Shown one piece after another: positions 1 to 7,514 of a stretch of 44,488 nt of DNA. Source of the DNA: Roseospira marina. Its GTDB lineage: Bacteria; Pseudomonadota; Alphaproteobacteria; Rhodospirillales; Rhodospirillaceae. Made by a program: the position numbers and the translations under genes. The notes beneath the pieces are model-generated. The model was not told the DNA's origin and did not search any database. It worked only from the letters and a program-made list of their open reading frames with translations. The stretch lies in contig NZ_JACIGJ010000025.1 in the NCBI RefSeq assembly GCF_014197855.1, positions 1 through 44,488 of the forward strand, in the 5' to 3' direction. Positions within the stretch are counted from its first letter, which is position 1; the number at the start of each line of letters is the position of its first letter.

Positions 1-36
1 AACCATGGCCGCACCTCCGCGACCATCTTGACGACC

Positions 37-79
37 TGTTACCCATGTCTCCGGTCTGTTCTGTTACCTATGTATCCGG
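37..79. repeat. Two 18-base direct repeats, possible IS end remnant
   Basis: Two 18-base copies start at 37 and 62 (TGTTACCCATGTCTCCGG and TGTTACCTATGTATCCGG). They match at 16 of 18 positions with a 25-base period. Short spaced repeats like this are typical of the ends of some insertion sequences that carry several transposase-binding sites. No transposase gene lies in the window, so any element would extend past the left edge or be a remnant. The IS reading is inference. Confidence 0.4.
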
Positions 80-97
80 ATTGGACCCCCCTCCCGG

Positions 98-120
98 CCT
101 CCCCCCGAAACGGGGGGAGG
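98..120. repeat. GC hairpin with 10-base arms
   Basis: A perfect inverted repeat has arms CCTCCCCCCG and CGGGGGGAGG around a three-base AAA loop. It would form a very stable hairpin in RNA of either strand. No T-run follows on either side, so it is not a canonical intrinsic terminator. It could still end transcription coming from the left edge. Confidence 0.5.
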
Positions 121-312
121 AGATAGACGGGACGCCCTCCATCACCACCGCCTCCGCCCTTAAGGGAAGCCGGACCGGCGCGTCGGGATACCTCCATTCT
201 TATATTTTCGGGTCGCGCGTCGCGACGCACAAGCGAGCCGCACGACTCGCAAAGCCGAAAGAAAACACCTCTTGGATGCACACGCACAACATATGCAGCA
301 CTAACACCCTGC

Positions 313-330
313 AAAAAAAGGCCTTTTTTT
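313..330. repeat. A7GGCCT7 perfect palindrome
   Basis: An 18-base perfect palindrome of seven A, GGCC and seven T lies 75 bases before the small gene at 405. The A- and T-tracts would bend the DNA. The GC core is too short for a strong terminator stem. A protein-binding or terminator-like role is possible but unproven. Confidence 0.4.
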
Positions 331-404
331 CTGCTTGATACCCCTCTTTGATCGCAAATACTGCGATTCACCCTCATAGTGCGTCAAGCAGGAGGGGGAC
401 CGCC

Positions 405-569
405 ATGGACGCTTTGACCTCGGAATCTGATTTTCTCCTGAACACTCGGTTCAGGCATATGGCGAGGAATACCATAGATTACTGGATGGGGCCTCAGGAT
501 CAGCCCATATCCGAGGCAGACCTCGCCAATCGCATGGCAGCCGCTCCCCGTCAGGACGCACCGTCCTGA
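405..569 (+). CDS. Small hypothetical protein (54 aa)
   Basis: I do not recognise this small protein. The start is supported by a strong ribosome binding site (AGGAGGGGG) just upstream of ATG 405, in preference to an earlier in-frame ATG at 348 that lacks one. The product is soluble-looking and polar, with no signal peptide or membrane segment. It contains a central aromatic and charged stretch around NTRFRHMARNTIDYWMG. It lies 124 bases before the LysE-like gene on the same strand, so the two could share a transcript. Base composition is less GC-rich than in the flanking housekeeping genes. Confidence 0.5.
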   Translation: MDALTSESDFLLNTRFRHMARNTIDYWMGPQDQPISEADLANRMAAAPRQDAPS

Positions 570-692
570 AAAAGCCGGACGCGCAAGCCGCCGTTGACGA
601 ACACGCGGCCGAGAGATACGAGCTTGGCCGAAAAATACTTCAAAAAAAATCTTTTCATCGGCAGATACTATCACACTGTAACGAGGCATGTC

Positions 693-1355
693 ATGGAGCA
701 GGATCTGCTATTCCTATATTGCCTCACTATTTTCTCCGTCTCAATCGTGCCAGGCCCAAGCATGATCCTGGCCTTTTCGGAAGGCATGATGCGCGGCACC
801 CTCGGGGCCGTGCCGGCCGCTCTGGGCAACATGGTCGCCTCATTGACACAGGCGCTGTTGGCCTATGCGGCGTTCCAATCCCTGATGACCCTTGGCCCGG
901 ATGTCTTGACGCTCCTTCAGATCGTGGGGGCCATGTTCATCGCCTATATTGGGGTCGCGTTCCTAAGGAGCAGCTCGAAAGACGGGTTGGACCACGTCGA
1001 CGCAAAACTACTGGGCCGGTCGCCATGGCTGCGGTTTGCCGATGGTTTCATTATTGCTTTTTTTAACCCAAAGGCGATCATGTTTTTTGTCGCCCTGTAC
1101 CCCAGCTTTGTGGGAGGCTACACATATATTTCCGCTTCTCATATAATGTATATCTTTATTCCTATCGGAACCATTGCATTGACATGTTTTGCTATGTACA
1201 GCATGGCTGGCCAATACTCAGGCGCAGCCCTTAAAGGAAAAAACGCCTTCGGGCGTGTCATTCCGTTTCTTGGAGCGGTGTTGGTGAGTCTGGCCGCGCT
1301 CTATCTGCTCAAGGCCCTCACCACCCTGGACTGGGGCGGCCTGTGGCCCCCCTGA
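693..1355 (+). CDS. LysE/RhtB family amino-acid exporter
   Basis: This is a multi-pass inner-membrane protein of the LysE/RhtB translocator family, which exports amino acids or related small metabolites. The N-terminal motif VPGPSMILAFSEGMMRG is the family hallmark, followed by further hydrophobic helices and a mid-protein FFNPKAIMFF segment also typical of the family. The start at ATG 693 gives 220 residues, close to the usual 200-215, and has a GAGG site six bases upstream. An upstream in-frame start at 594 would add a charged extension not expected for the family. The stretch 1100-1200 is markedly AT-rich, suggesting horizontal acquisition. The substrate cannot be told from sequence. Confidence 0.85.
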   Translation: MEQDLLFLYCLTIFSVSIVPGPSMILAFSEGMMRGTLGAVPAALGNMVASLTQALLAYAAFQSLMTLGPDVLTLLQIVGAMFIAYIGVAFLRSSSKDGLDHVDAKLLGRSPWLRFADGFIIAFFNPKAIMFFVALYPSFVGGYTYISASHIMYIFIPIGTIALTCFAMYSMAGQYSGAALKGKNAFGRVIPFLGAVLVSLAALYLLKALTTLDWGGLWPP

Positions 1356-1401
1356 CCGCACCTCGACGCCAGACCGTCGCCCGAGCGGGAGACAGCAGCG
1401 G

Positions 1402-3321
1402 TCACCCCGCCACGGCCTCCGCCTCGGCGATTTCCAGGGCCTCCTGGGCTTCCATCCAGCGGGTTTCGGCGGCCTCCAGCGTCTTGCCGACCGTCCCCAG
1501 CTCCTTCTGAAGCGCGGTCAGCCGATCCGCCGGACCATCGTACAGCTTGGGATCGGCCAGACGCGCCTCAAGGCGGCTTTTCTCCGCGGTGAGCCGCTCG
1601 ATCTCCTGTTCCGCCGCCTGAATGGCCTTGCGCAGCGGCGCCGTGCGCTGGCGCAGTTCGGCGGCCGCGCGGCGTTCGTCCTTGCGGTCGCGGGCGGAGG
1701 CCCCGCCCGTGCCGCCCTTCGCGGCCTCGCTTTCCGCGCGCGCCTCGCGCCGGTCCTCGCGCGCCCGCTCCAGCAGCAGCCGGCGGTAATCGCCCATATC
1801 GCCGTCGAACGCCGCCACCGTGCCGCAGTCCACCAGCCACAGCCGGTCCGCCGCCAGCTCCACCAGGTGCGGGTCGTGGGTGATGAGCACCACCGCGCCC
1901 TCGAACGCATTCAACGCCGCCACCAGGGCCTCGCGCGTGTCGATGTCCAGGTGGTTGGTCGGCTCGTCCAGGATCATCAGGTGCGGCGCCTCGCGGCTCA
2001 TCAGCGCGATCAGCAGGCGCGCCTTCTCCCCGCCCGACAGGTTGCCGACCGGGGTGTCGACGTGCTGGGCGGTGAAGTCGAACCGGCCCAGGTGGGCGCG
2101 CACCTTGGTGTCGTTGGCCTCCGGCATCAGGCGGCGCAGGTGCCACAGCGGCGTCTGGCCGGGGACCAGTTCCTCAAGCTGATGCTGGGCGAAGTAGCCG
2201 ACCGACAGCTTGGAGGAGGCGCTCATATCCCCCCCCATCAGGTCCAGGCGCCCGGCCAGCACCTTGGCCAGGGTGGACTTGCCGTTGCCGTTGGCGCCCA
2301 GCAGGGCGACCCGGTCGTCCATGTCCAGGCGCAGGTTCAGCCGCCGCAACACCGCCGTATCGCCATAACCCGCGACCCCGTTGGTGATCGACACCAGCGG
2401 CGGCGCCAGCGGACGCGGCGACGGGAAATCGAAGCTGATGGCGTGATCCTCGATCACGGGCGCCACCATCTCCATTTTTTCCAGCAGCTTGATGCGGCTT
2501 TGCGCCTGCCGGGCCTTGGTCGCCTTGGCGCGGAAGCGGTCGACGAACGCCTGGATCTTCTGGCGCTGGGCCTGCTGCTTCTCGTAGGCGCGGGCCTGGA
2601 GGTCCATCTGCTCCCGGCGCGTCTTCTCGAAGGTGTCGTAGTCGCCGCCGTAGCTGGTGAGCTTCAGCCCCTCCAGATGCCAGATGCGGTTGACCGCCCG
2701 GTTCAGCAGGGCGCGGTCATGGCTGATGATGAGCACCGTCCCGGGATAGGACGCCAGATGCCCCTCCAGCCACAGCGTCGCCTCCAGATCCAGGTGGTTG
2801 GTCGGCTCGTCCAGCAGCAGCAGGTCGGGCCGCGCGAACAGCACCGCCGCCAGCGCCACGCGCATGCGCCAACCACCGGAGTAGTCCCGCACCGCCCGGC
2901 CGTGGTGGTCGGCCGGGAAGCCGAGGCCGGAGAGGATGCGGGCCGCCCGCGCCTCCGCCGTGTGGGCCTCGATCGCGGTCAGGCGCTCGTGAATGGCGCC
3001 GATGCGGTGGCCGTCGGTGGTGTGCTCCAGTTCGGCCAGCAGCGCCGCCCGCTCGGTGTCGGCCGCCAGCACGCAGTCGATCAGGGAGTCCGGTCCGTCC
3101 GGGGCTTCCTGCGCCAGCCGCCCGACGCGGGCACGCGGGTGCACGACGATGGCCCCGGAATCGGGAGCGATCTCGCCCAGGATCAGGCGCAGAAGGGTGG
3201 ATTTACCGGTGCCGTTGCGGCCCACCAGTCCCACGCGCGCCCCGGCGGGCAGCGCGACACTGGCGCCGTCGAACAGCAGGCGCCCGCCGATGCGGTATGT
3301 CAGGGCGTTGATCTGAAGCAT
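1402..3321 (-). CDS. ABC-F family ATPase (YheS/Uup type)
   Basis: This soluble protein has two tandem ABC ATPase domains and no membrane segments, as in ABC-F proteins that act on ribosomes. The first domain has Walker A GRNGTGKST near residue 34, signature YSGGWRMR and Walker B LLLLDEPTNHLD. The second has GANGNGKST, LSGGEKAR and LMILDEPTNHLD. A basic linker between them (rich in K, R and Q) corresponds to the tRNA-interacting arm. The last 110 residues are a charged coiled coil typical of the YheS/Uup branch. At 639 residues the length is normal. Whether it is a translation factor or confers resistance cannot be decided from sequence. Confidence 0.92.
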   Translation of the reverse strand: MLQINALTYRIGGRLLFDGASVALPAGARVGLVGRNGTGKSTLLRLILGEIAPDSGAIVVHPRARVGRLAQEAPDGPDSLIDCVLAADTERAALLAELEHTTDGHRIGAIHERLTAIEAHTAEARAARILSGLGFPADHHGRAVRDYSGGWRMRVALAAVLFARPDLLLLDEPTNHLDLEATLWLEGHLASYPGTVLIISHDRALLNRAVNRIWHLEGLKLTSYGGDYDTFEKTRREQMDLQARAYEKQQAQRQKIQAFVDRFRAKATKARQAQSRIKLLEKMEMVAPVIEDHAISFDFPSPRPLAPPLVSITNGVAGYGDTAVLRRLNLRLDMDDRVALLGANGNGKSTLAKVLAGRLDLMGGDMSASSKLSVGYFAQHQLEELVPGQTPLWHLRRLMPEANDTKVRAHLGRFDFTAQHVDTPVGNLSGGEKARLLIALMSREAPHLMILDEPTNHLDIDTREALVAALNAFEGAVVLITHDPHLVELAADRLWLVDCGTVAAFDGDMGDYRRLLLERAREDRREARAESEAAKGGTGGASARDRKDERRAAAELRQRTAPLRKAIQAAEQEIERLTAEKSRLEARLADPKLYDGPADRLTALQKELGTVGKTLEAAETRWMEAQEALEIAEAEAVAG

Positions 3322-3381
3322 GACGGCCGGGTGATACCACGCCCGCGCGGTTCGCGACAGGGGCAGCCCAACGCCACAGGT

Positions 3382-4416
3382 TCACGATGCCCCTTCGGTC
3401 ATCCCGGCGTCGCCGCCGCCCGGATCCGGCGCCGGACCGAGATCGTCCGGCTCGGGCGGCCACACCCGATTGCGGCCGCATTGCTTCGCCCGATACAGGT
3501 TCTGGTCGGCCCGGCGCAGGCAGTCATGCTTTCCCTTGGTGTCGTCGTACTCGACGACCCCGAGGCTGACGGTCACGGCGCGATCCGGCAGAAGGTCCGC
3601 CGCCAGGATCTCGCACCGCACCGCTTCGGCCAGTCCGTGCGCCTGCCGCCCGGCCGTCCCCCGGCACAGGATGACGAACTCCTCGCCCCCCATCCGGAAC
3701 AGCGCGTCCACGGCCCGCAACCGCTCCTGAACGGTCTCGACAAGCCGGACGAGCACCTGGTCGCCCGCATCGTGCCCGAAGCCGTCGTTGATCTGCTTGA
3801 AGTGATCGACGTCCAACGCAATCAAGCTGAAAGCACCGAGCCCGCGCCGATGCTGTTCGATCGCGTCGTCAAGGCGCAGGTCCAGGCATCGTCGATTGAA
3901 CGCCCCGGTGAGCGGGTCGCGAATCGCCAAGTCGTTCAGCCGGTCCTGAAGCCGCTCCAGGCTGCTGACCGCCATATCCGAAAACAGGCAAACCATCAGG
4001 TACGTCGCGGCGAACCGAACGGCGGCTTCCGGGGGCAAGACCAGGGCCACGGTGGGCAGCAACACCCCGATCCCCACCGCCATCAGAATCCGGGCCGGGC
4101 GCCGTTCCGAAACGAACGAGTTCACGATCGCCAGGGGGTAGGCCCAGAGCGTCACCTCCAGCCCAAGCGTCAGGATCCCCCACTCCAGCGCGCCCAACGC
4201 CGTCAGATTGATGACGGTGAACGGCACCAGCGCGCGTGTGGTCCGGTAGAGGTGCAGCGTGTTGGCGGCAATGACGGCCGCGACGACCGCGATCAGCGCG
4301 CTGAACACCACGTTGCCGACGAACAGATCGTATAAACAGAACCCAAACAGAATCGGCACCGAGGAGATGCCGAGCAGCATCAGCGTTCGGGTTCGGAAGT
4401 CCGATACCGCCTGCAT
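3382..4416 (-). CDS. Membrane diguanylate cyclase (GGDEF)
   Basis: This is a predicted c-di-GMP synthase. Residues 10-150 hold about six hydrophobic segments forming a membrane sensor region of unknown ligand. A GGDEF domain follows from about 165, opening with RDPLTGAFNRR. The catalytic signature is GGEEF at 243-247, an active variant. An RxxD product-inhibition site (RAVD, 234-237) lies exactly five residues before it, so the enzyme is likely feedback-inhibited by c-di-GMP. No EAL domain is present. The C-terminal tail is Pro/Gly/Asp-rich. It lies 60 bases downstream of nothing on its strand except the DUF484 gene, which starts at 5187, and could be co-transcribed with it. Confidence 0.9.
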   Translation of the reverse strand: MQAVSDFRTRTLMLLGISSVPILFGFCLYDLFVGNVVFSALIAVVAAVIAANTLHLYRTTRALVPFTVINLTALGALEWGILTLGLEVTLWAYPLAIVNSFVSERRPARILMAVGIGVLLPTVALVLPPEAAVRFAATYLMVCLFSDMAVSSLERLQDRLNDLAIRDPLTGAFNRRCLDLRLDDAIEQHRRGLGAFSLIALDVDHFKQINDGFGHDAGDQVLVRLVETVQERLRAVDALFRMGGEEFVILCRGTAGRQAHGLAEAVRCEILAADLLPDRAVTVSLGVVEYDDTKGKHDCLRRADQNLYRAKQCGRNRVWPPEPDDLGPAPDPGGGDAGMTEGAS

Positions 4417-4488
4417 CCCGTCGCCCCCGACTGACGCCCTCCCCGGCCCAGCGTCGCCACGTCTGCCCCCCGTCCGTGGCGACCTCCA

Positions 4489-5187
4489 TCAACCCAGAGT
4501 ATTCGGTCGATCCCCGAAGGTCCACTGTCGCACACAATGCTCGACAATACGGGCCACGAACGACAGAAGGTCGCTGGCCTGATCCTCGTCAAACGCGCCC
4601 GGGCGCCGCGACCCCAGCGCCAGCAGACCGGGCGGATGCCCATTGCCAGGCTCCAGCCGGGCCAGGGCGTCGCTGACCACCAGCCCGGCGCCGCCCCCGA
4701 AGATCCGCTCGTCCCCGGTGGCCTGCGGGCGCAGGGCGATGGGCCGGCTGCGCGGCGCGACCCGATCCACGGCCCCGGCGGACAGGGTCGCCAGCGGCGC
4801 CGAACGCGGCGGCAAGGTCCCGTCGTTCTCGAACCGGAGCGCCGCGACGTCAACATCCAGCAACAGGGGCAGGTCGTCCGCCACGGTTTCGCCCAGACAG
4901 CCGCGCTCATCGCCTTGCAGCACGGTCAGAACCGCCTGATGGGTGCGCTTCAGCAGCGACATGTTGATGCGCGTGGTTTGAATCAGGCTGTCGGTGCCGT
5001 CGCGCAGGTCGCGCAGTTCCTCCTGCAAGCGTCGAATGGCGAAATCGCGGATATCCACGACGCCGTCGCCGTGCGGCGACTCCGGCATGGCCAGGGTCAG
5101 CATCGCTTCCGGACAGCGATCCAGAAATCCGGGGTTTTCCGTAAGATAGGCTCGGACGGCCTCGTCGGTCAGCGGCGTGTCGGTCAC
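4489..5187 (-). CDS. DUF484 family protein
   Basis: This is a 232-residue soluble protein of the DUF484 family, which has a GAF-like C-terminal fold and no established function. The N-terminal YLTENPGFLDRCPE motif is characteristic of the family. It is followed by a helical segment (about 50-85) and then the GAF-like domain. I place the start at GTG 5187, because GGAG lies six bases upstream. The longer reading would begin at a TTG at 5208. The gene is 72 bases upstream of the diguanylate cyclase gene on the same strand. It is probably separate from the accessory locus that begins at 5333. Confidence 0.8.
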   Translation of the reverse strand: MTDTPLTDEAVRAYLTENPGFLDRCPEAMLTLAMPESPHGDGVVDIRDFAIRRLQEELRDLRDGTDSLIQTTRINMSLLKRTHQAVLTVLQGDERGCLGETVADDLPLLLDVDVAALRFENDGTLPPRSAPLATLSAGAVDRVAPRSRPIALRPQATGDERIFGGGAGLVVSDALARLEPGNGHPPGLLALGSRRPGAFDEDQASDLLSFVARIVEHCVRQWTFGDRPNTLG

Positions 5188-5332
5188 GATGGACTCCGGC
5201 GGGAACAAGGGCAGACGTGAAGGGGTGGGACCGGAGAAGCGCGCCGAGGCGACCGCGGATCCGGGCGGCCAGCTTCCGGCGTTCGCCGGGACCCGTCAAG
5301 CAAGCAACGGCACACCCGGCGTTCCGATCGCG

Positions 5333-5614
5333 CTACGGCGCGCAGGGCGGGACCGCCGCGACCCGGCGTTCCAACACCGTGGCCTCCCGGATCAGGCGCT
5401 GGGTGCGCGCCTGTTCCGCGGCAAGCTCGCCGGCGTCCCCTGACATCGGCGCCCCGGCGCGCACCGTGCAGAATTGGAACAGCGGCCGCCCACCGACGGT
5501 AACGTCGCAGGCCGCCAACAGCACCCACGCCGTCATCCCGACAAGACCGACGAACGCGGCCCAGGCCAACACCCCCGGAAGCCGTGAGGGGCGGAACGGG
5601 CGATCGTCGGTCAT
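5333..5614 (-). CDS. Short membrane protein, headless paralogue of the vWA protein
   Basis: This 93-residue inner-membrane protein is a clear paralogue of the N-terminus of the neighbouring vWA protein. Both have an Arg-containing N-terminus, one membrane helix (about 13-35) and then AACD, GGRP and FC. A helix containing AEQART and LER follows, and the shared region ends at a third cysteine. The three cysteines are at 36, 49 and 91 here and at 35, 48 and 90 in the paralogue, so the spacing is identical (13 and 42). This protein stops three residues after the homologous region begins to diverge and has no vWA domain. It is the last gene of the leftward accessory set, 46 bases after the vWA gene. 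It could be a partner or a regulator competing for the same assembly interface. The family is unknown to me. Confidence 0.7.
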   Translation of the reverse strand: MTDDRPFRPSRLPGVLAWAAFVGLVGMTAWVLLAACDVTVGGRPLFQFCTVRAGAPMSGDAGELAAEQARTQRLIREATVLERRVAAVPPCAP

Positions 5615-5660
5615 CGGCCAACCTCAGGGCCGACCGACACATGCGGCCATTGAATCGGAA

Positions 5661-6905
5661 TCAGCGACATTGCGCGGGCCGCTCCTGACCGGAGGCCTGC
5701 TGAATCGCCACCTCCAGCTCGTTGACGGATCGGGCCTCCAGGAACAGGCCCTTGGTCTGATCGGCAATGCAGCGCAGGGAGCCGATGGTCCGGCTGGCGG
5801 CCACCACGCTGACCACCGCGAACGGCATCTGCTGCTTCAACCGCCGCGCCGCCGCGCAGGGATCCCCGTCGCAACTGTCCTGGCCGTCGGAGATGACCAC
5901 GACGTTGACCGGCGTGGCCCCGGTGCGGCCGTTGGTGGTGGAGCGCGGCAGGGCGTCCAGCGCATGGGCGAGCGGCGTCCCCCCATGGGGCTGGATGCCC
6001 TGGATCCGCAGCTTCAACTCCGGCCGCTGACCGGCGGAGAACGGCCCCCAGCCGCCCAGGTTTTCACACCCCTGGAAGGTTACCAGCCGCAGGTCGACCA
6101 CGGGGGGCAGCGCGTCGATCAGCCGCACCGAGGCTTCCTTCGCCACCGAGATGCGGTCGGGCCCCGGCCCGGACCTCAACTGGCGCTCGACGCGGTCGAA
6201 CTCCTCCTTCAACTGGGCCAGCCGCGCCATGATGGCGATCGCGGCGATGGGATTGTTCGCGCTGGCCTGCATGCGGTTGGCCTGCGCGGCGAGATCGATC
6301 AGCCGCTGCTCCAAGCCCGGTTCGGCGTTGAATTTGTAGAGCATGCTTCCCGACGTATCCATGACCAGCAGCAGCTCCGCCGGGGTCTGGACCGGGCATT
6401 CCGGCGGCGCCTCAAGCTGCGTCACCGCGTTGGGATCGGGCTCCGGCTCGGGCTGCGGGGCCCGTTCGGGCGCCGGCGGACGCGGCGGGGGGGGCGGCAT
6501 CGGTGGAGGCTCCACCGCGGCTTCCGGCTCTTCGGGTTCCGGCTCGACCTCGGGCACCGGCTCCGGCTGCGGTTCCTCCGGGGGAGGCTCCACCACCGGC
6601 TCGGGGGGCGGCGCGGGGGGCGGTTCCGGACGCGCGCAGGGTTCCACTGCCGCCAGTTGCCGCTCCAGCGCAGCGACACCCCGGTTCAGTTGCGCCGTCC
6701 GCGCCTGCTCCGCGTCGAGCCGCGCCGCCGCGTCGGTGGCGGCAACATCCTCGGGCGCCTCGCAGAAGCGGAACACCGGCCGCCCGCCGACCGAGATGTC
6801 GCAGGCGGCCAGCATGACCCAGGCCATGACACCGACGACCACGGCGAACGCGCCCCACGTCATCACACTGGGAACGACGGATGATCGCGGGCGGGACCCA
6901 GTCAT
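5661..6905 (-). CDS. Membrane-anchored periplasmic vWA-domain protein
   Basis: This 414-residue protein has a short basic cytoplasmic N-terminus, one membrane helix (about 15-33) and a Cys-containing module (C35, C48, C90). A long Pro/Glu-rich spacer (about 91-165) follows, then a von Willebrand A domain from about 175 to the end. The metal-ion-dependent adhesion site looks complete: DTSGS at 183-187, GGTPLAHAL for the threonine and VISDGQD for the third loop. vWA domains of this kind bind protein partners through a divalent metal. The start at 6905 has a GGAGG site. It lies between a coiled-coil lipoprotein gene (7473) and its short paralogue (5614), in one leftward run. The partner is unknown. 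Confidence 0.82.
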   Translation of the reverse strand: MTGSRPRSSVVPSVMTWGAFAVVVGVMAWVMLAACDISVGGRPVFRFCEAPEDVAATDAAARLDAEQARTAQLNRGVAALERQLAAVEPCARPEPPPAPPPEPVVEPPPEEPQPEPVPEVEPEPEEPEAAVEPPPMPPPPPRPPAPERAPQPEPEPDPNAVTQLEAPPECPVQTPAELLLVMDTSGSMLYKFNAEPGLEQRLIDLAAQANRMQASANNPIAAIAIMARLAQLKEEFDRVERQLRSGPGPDRISVAKEASVRLIDALPPVVDLRLVTFQGCENLGGWGPFSAGQRPELKLRIQGIQPHGGTPLAHALDALPRSTTNGRTGATPVNVVVISDGQDSCDGDPCAAARRLKQQMPFAVVSVVAASRTIGSLRCIADQTKGLFLEARSVNELEVAIQQASGQERPAQCR

Positions 6906-6936
6906 GGCGCGTCAACCTCCGGAACGGGAGCGAGGA

Positions 6937-7473
6937 TCAGGATGTCAGACCGAGCAAGGCATCCGTCTCCGCCAGGATGGCCTCCGCCTCGGCCTCGCTG
7001 CGTTCGATCTCGCGGGTCGACGGCGACGATGTGGCGGCGGTCGACGCCTGGAGCGTGTCCAGGCGCGTCTGGAGGTCATTCAAGCGGCTCTGGTTGACGC
7101 CCTCCACCTGCTCGGCGCGGGCCAGCAGGCCGCGCAGACGCAGAACCTCGCGGTCCAGATCACTGGCCCGCTGCTCCAGACTGCGGCGTTCCTGCTGGCG
7201 CAGGCGCAGATCGGCGCGCGCCCGACTGAGGTCCTCGCGCAACGCGGCCACTCGTGCCTCCGCCCGCCGGGCCTGCTGCTCGGTCATGTCCTCGCGGTCC
7301 TGGGCGACACCGGTCCCCTCGCAGGCCGCCGCGCTGAAGAAATTGGCCTGGTTCGGGTCGCAGTCGGACGTTGACACACACCCGGCCAGCGCCACAACGG
7401 CGCTCGCGGCGGCGGCCGCGAAAACGGCACGCCCCATCGCGCGCCGCGGATATTTGAACGACTCCACTGTCAT
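6937..7473 (-). CDS. Coiled-coil lipoprotein with CDx11C motif
   Basis: This is a predicted lipoprotein of 178 residues. A signal peptide ends in the lipobox LAGC with the lipidated cysteine at 32. Just after it comes a Cys-Asp-x11-Cys-Glu motif (C38-C51) with the same spacing as in the two membrane proteins encoded downstream. Residues about 60-145 are strongly heptad-like, rich in Arg, Glu, Leu and Ala, and should form a coiled coil. No enzymatic domain is visible. The gene is 31 bases upstream of the vWA gene. It probably provides a structural tether or spacer in the envelope. The function is inferred only from architecture. Confidence 0.72.
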   Translation of the reverse strand: MTVESFKYPRRAMGRAVFAAAAASAVVALAGCVSTSDCDPNQANFFSAAACEGTGVAQDREDMTEQQARRAEARVAALREDLSRARADLRLRQQERRSLEQRASDLDREVLRLRGLLARAEQVEGVNQSRLNDLQTRLDTLQASTAATSSPSTREIERSEAEAEAILAETDALLGLTS

Positions 7474-7514
7474 CGCAGCAGCATCCTTCCCTGTCGATTC
7501 CCTCGCATGGGGAC

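Larger units (their letters stand above)
1..404. other. Gene-free left edge
   Basis: I see no convincing gene in these 404 bases. Short open frames on both strands lack ribosome binding sites and have no recognisable protein character. The stretch holds the direct repeats at 37-79, the hairpin at 98-120 and a perfect A7-GGCC-T7 palindrome at 313-330. The part after about 190 is clearly more AT-rich than the rest of the window, which fits foreign or remodelled DNA. Confidence 0.6.

Noticed and set aside
98-120. Intrinsic terminator near the left edge
   Set aside because: The stem is strong, but neither side has a T-run, so I list it only as a hairpin.
45-377. Overlapping short open frames on both strands at the left edge
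   Set aside because: They have no ribosome binding sites, no domains and cover repeats and palindromes. I treat the stretch as non-coding.
1867-4335. An 822-codon plus-strand open frame
   Set aside because: It lies opposite the ABC-F ATPase and diguanylate cyclase genes and has no recognisable domain.
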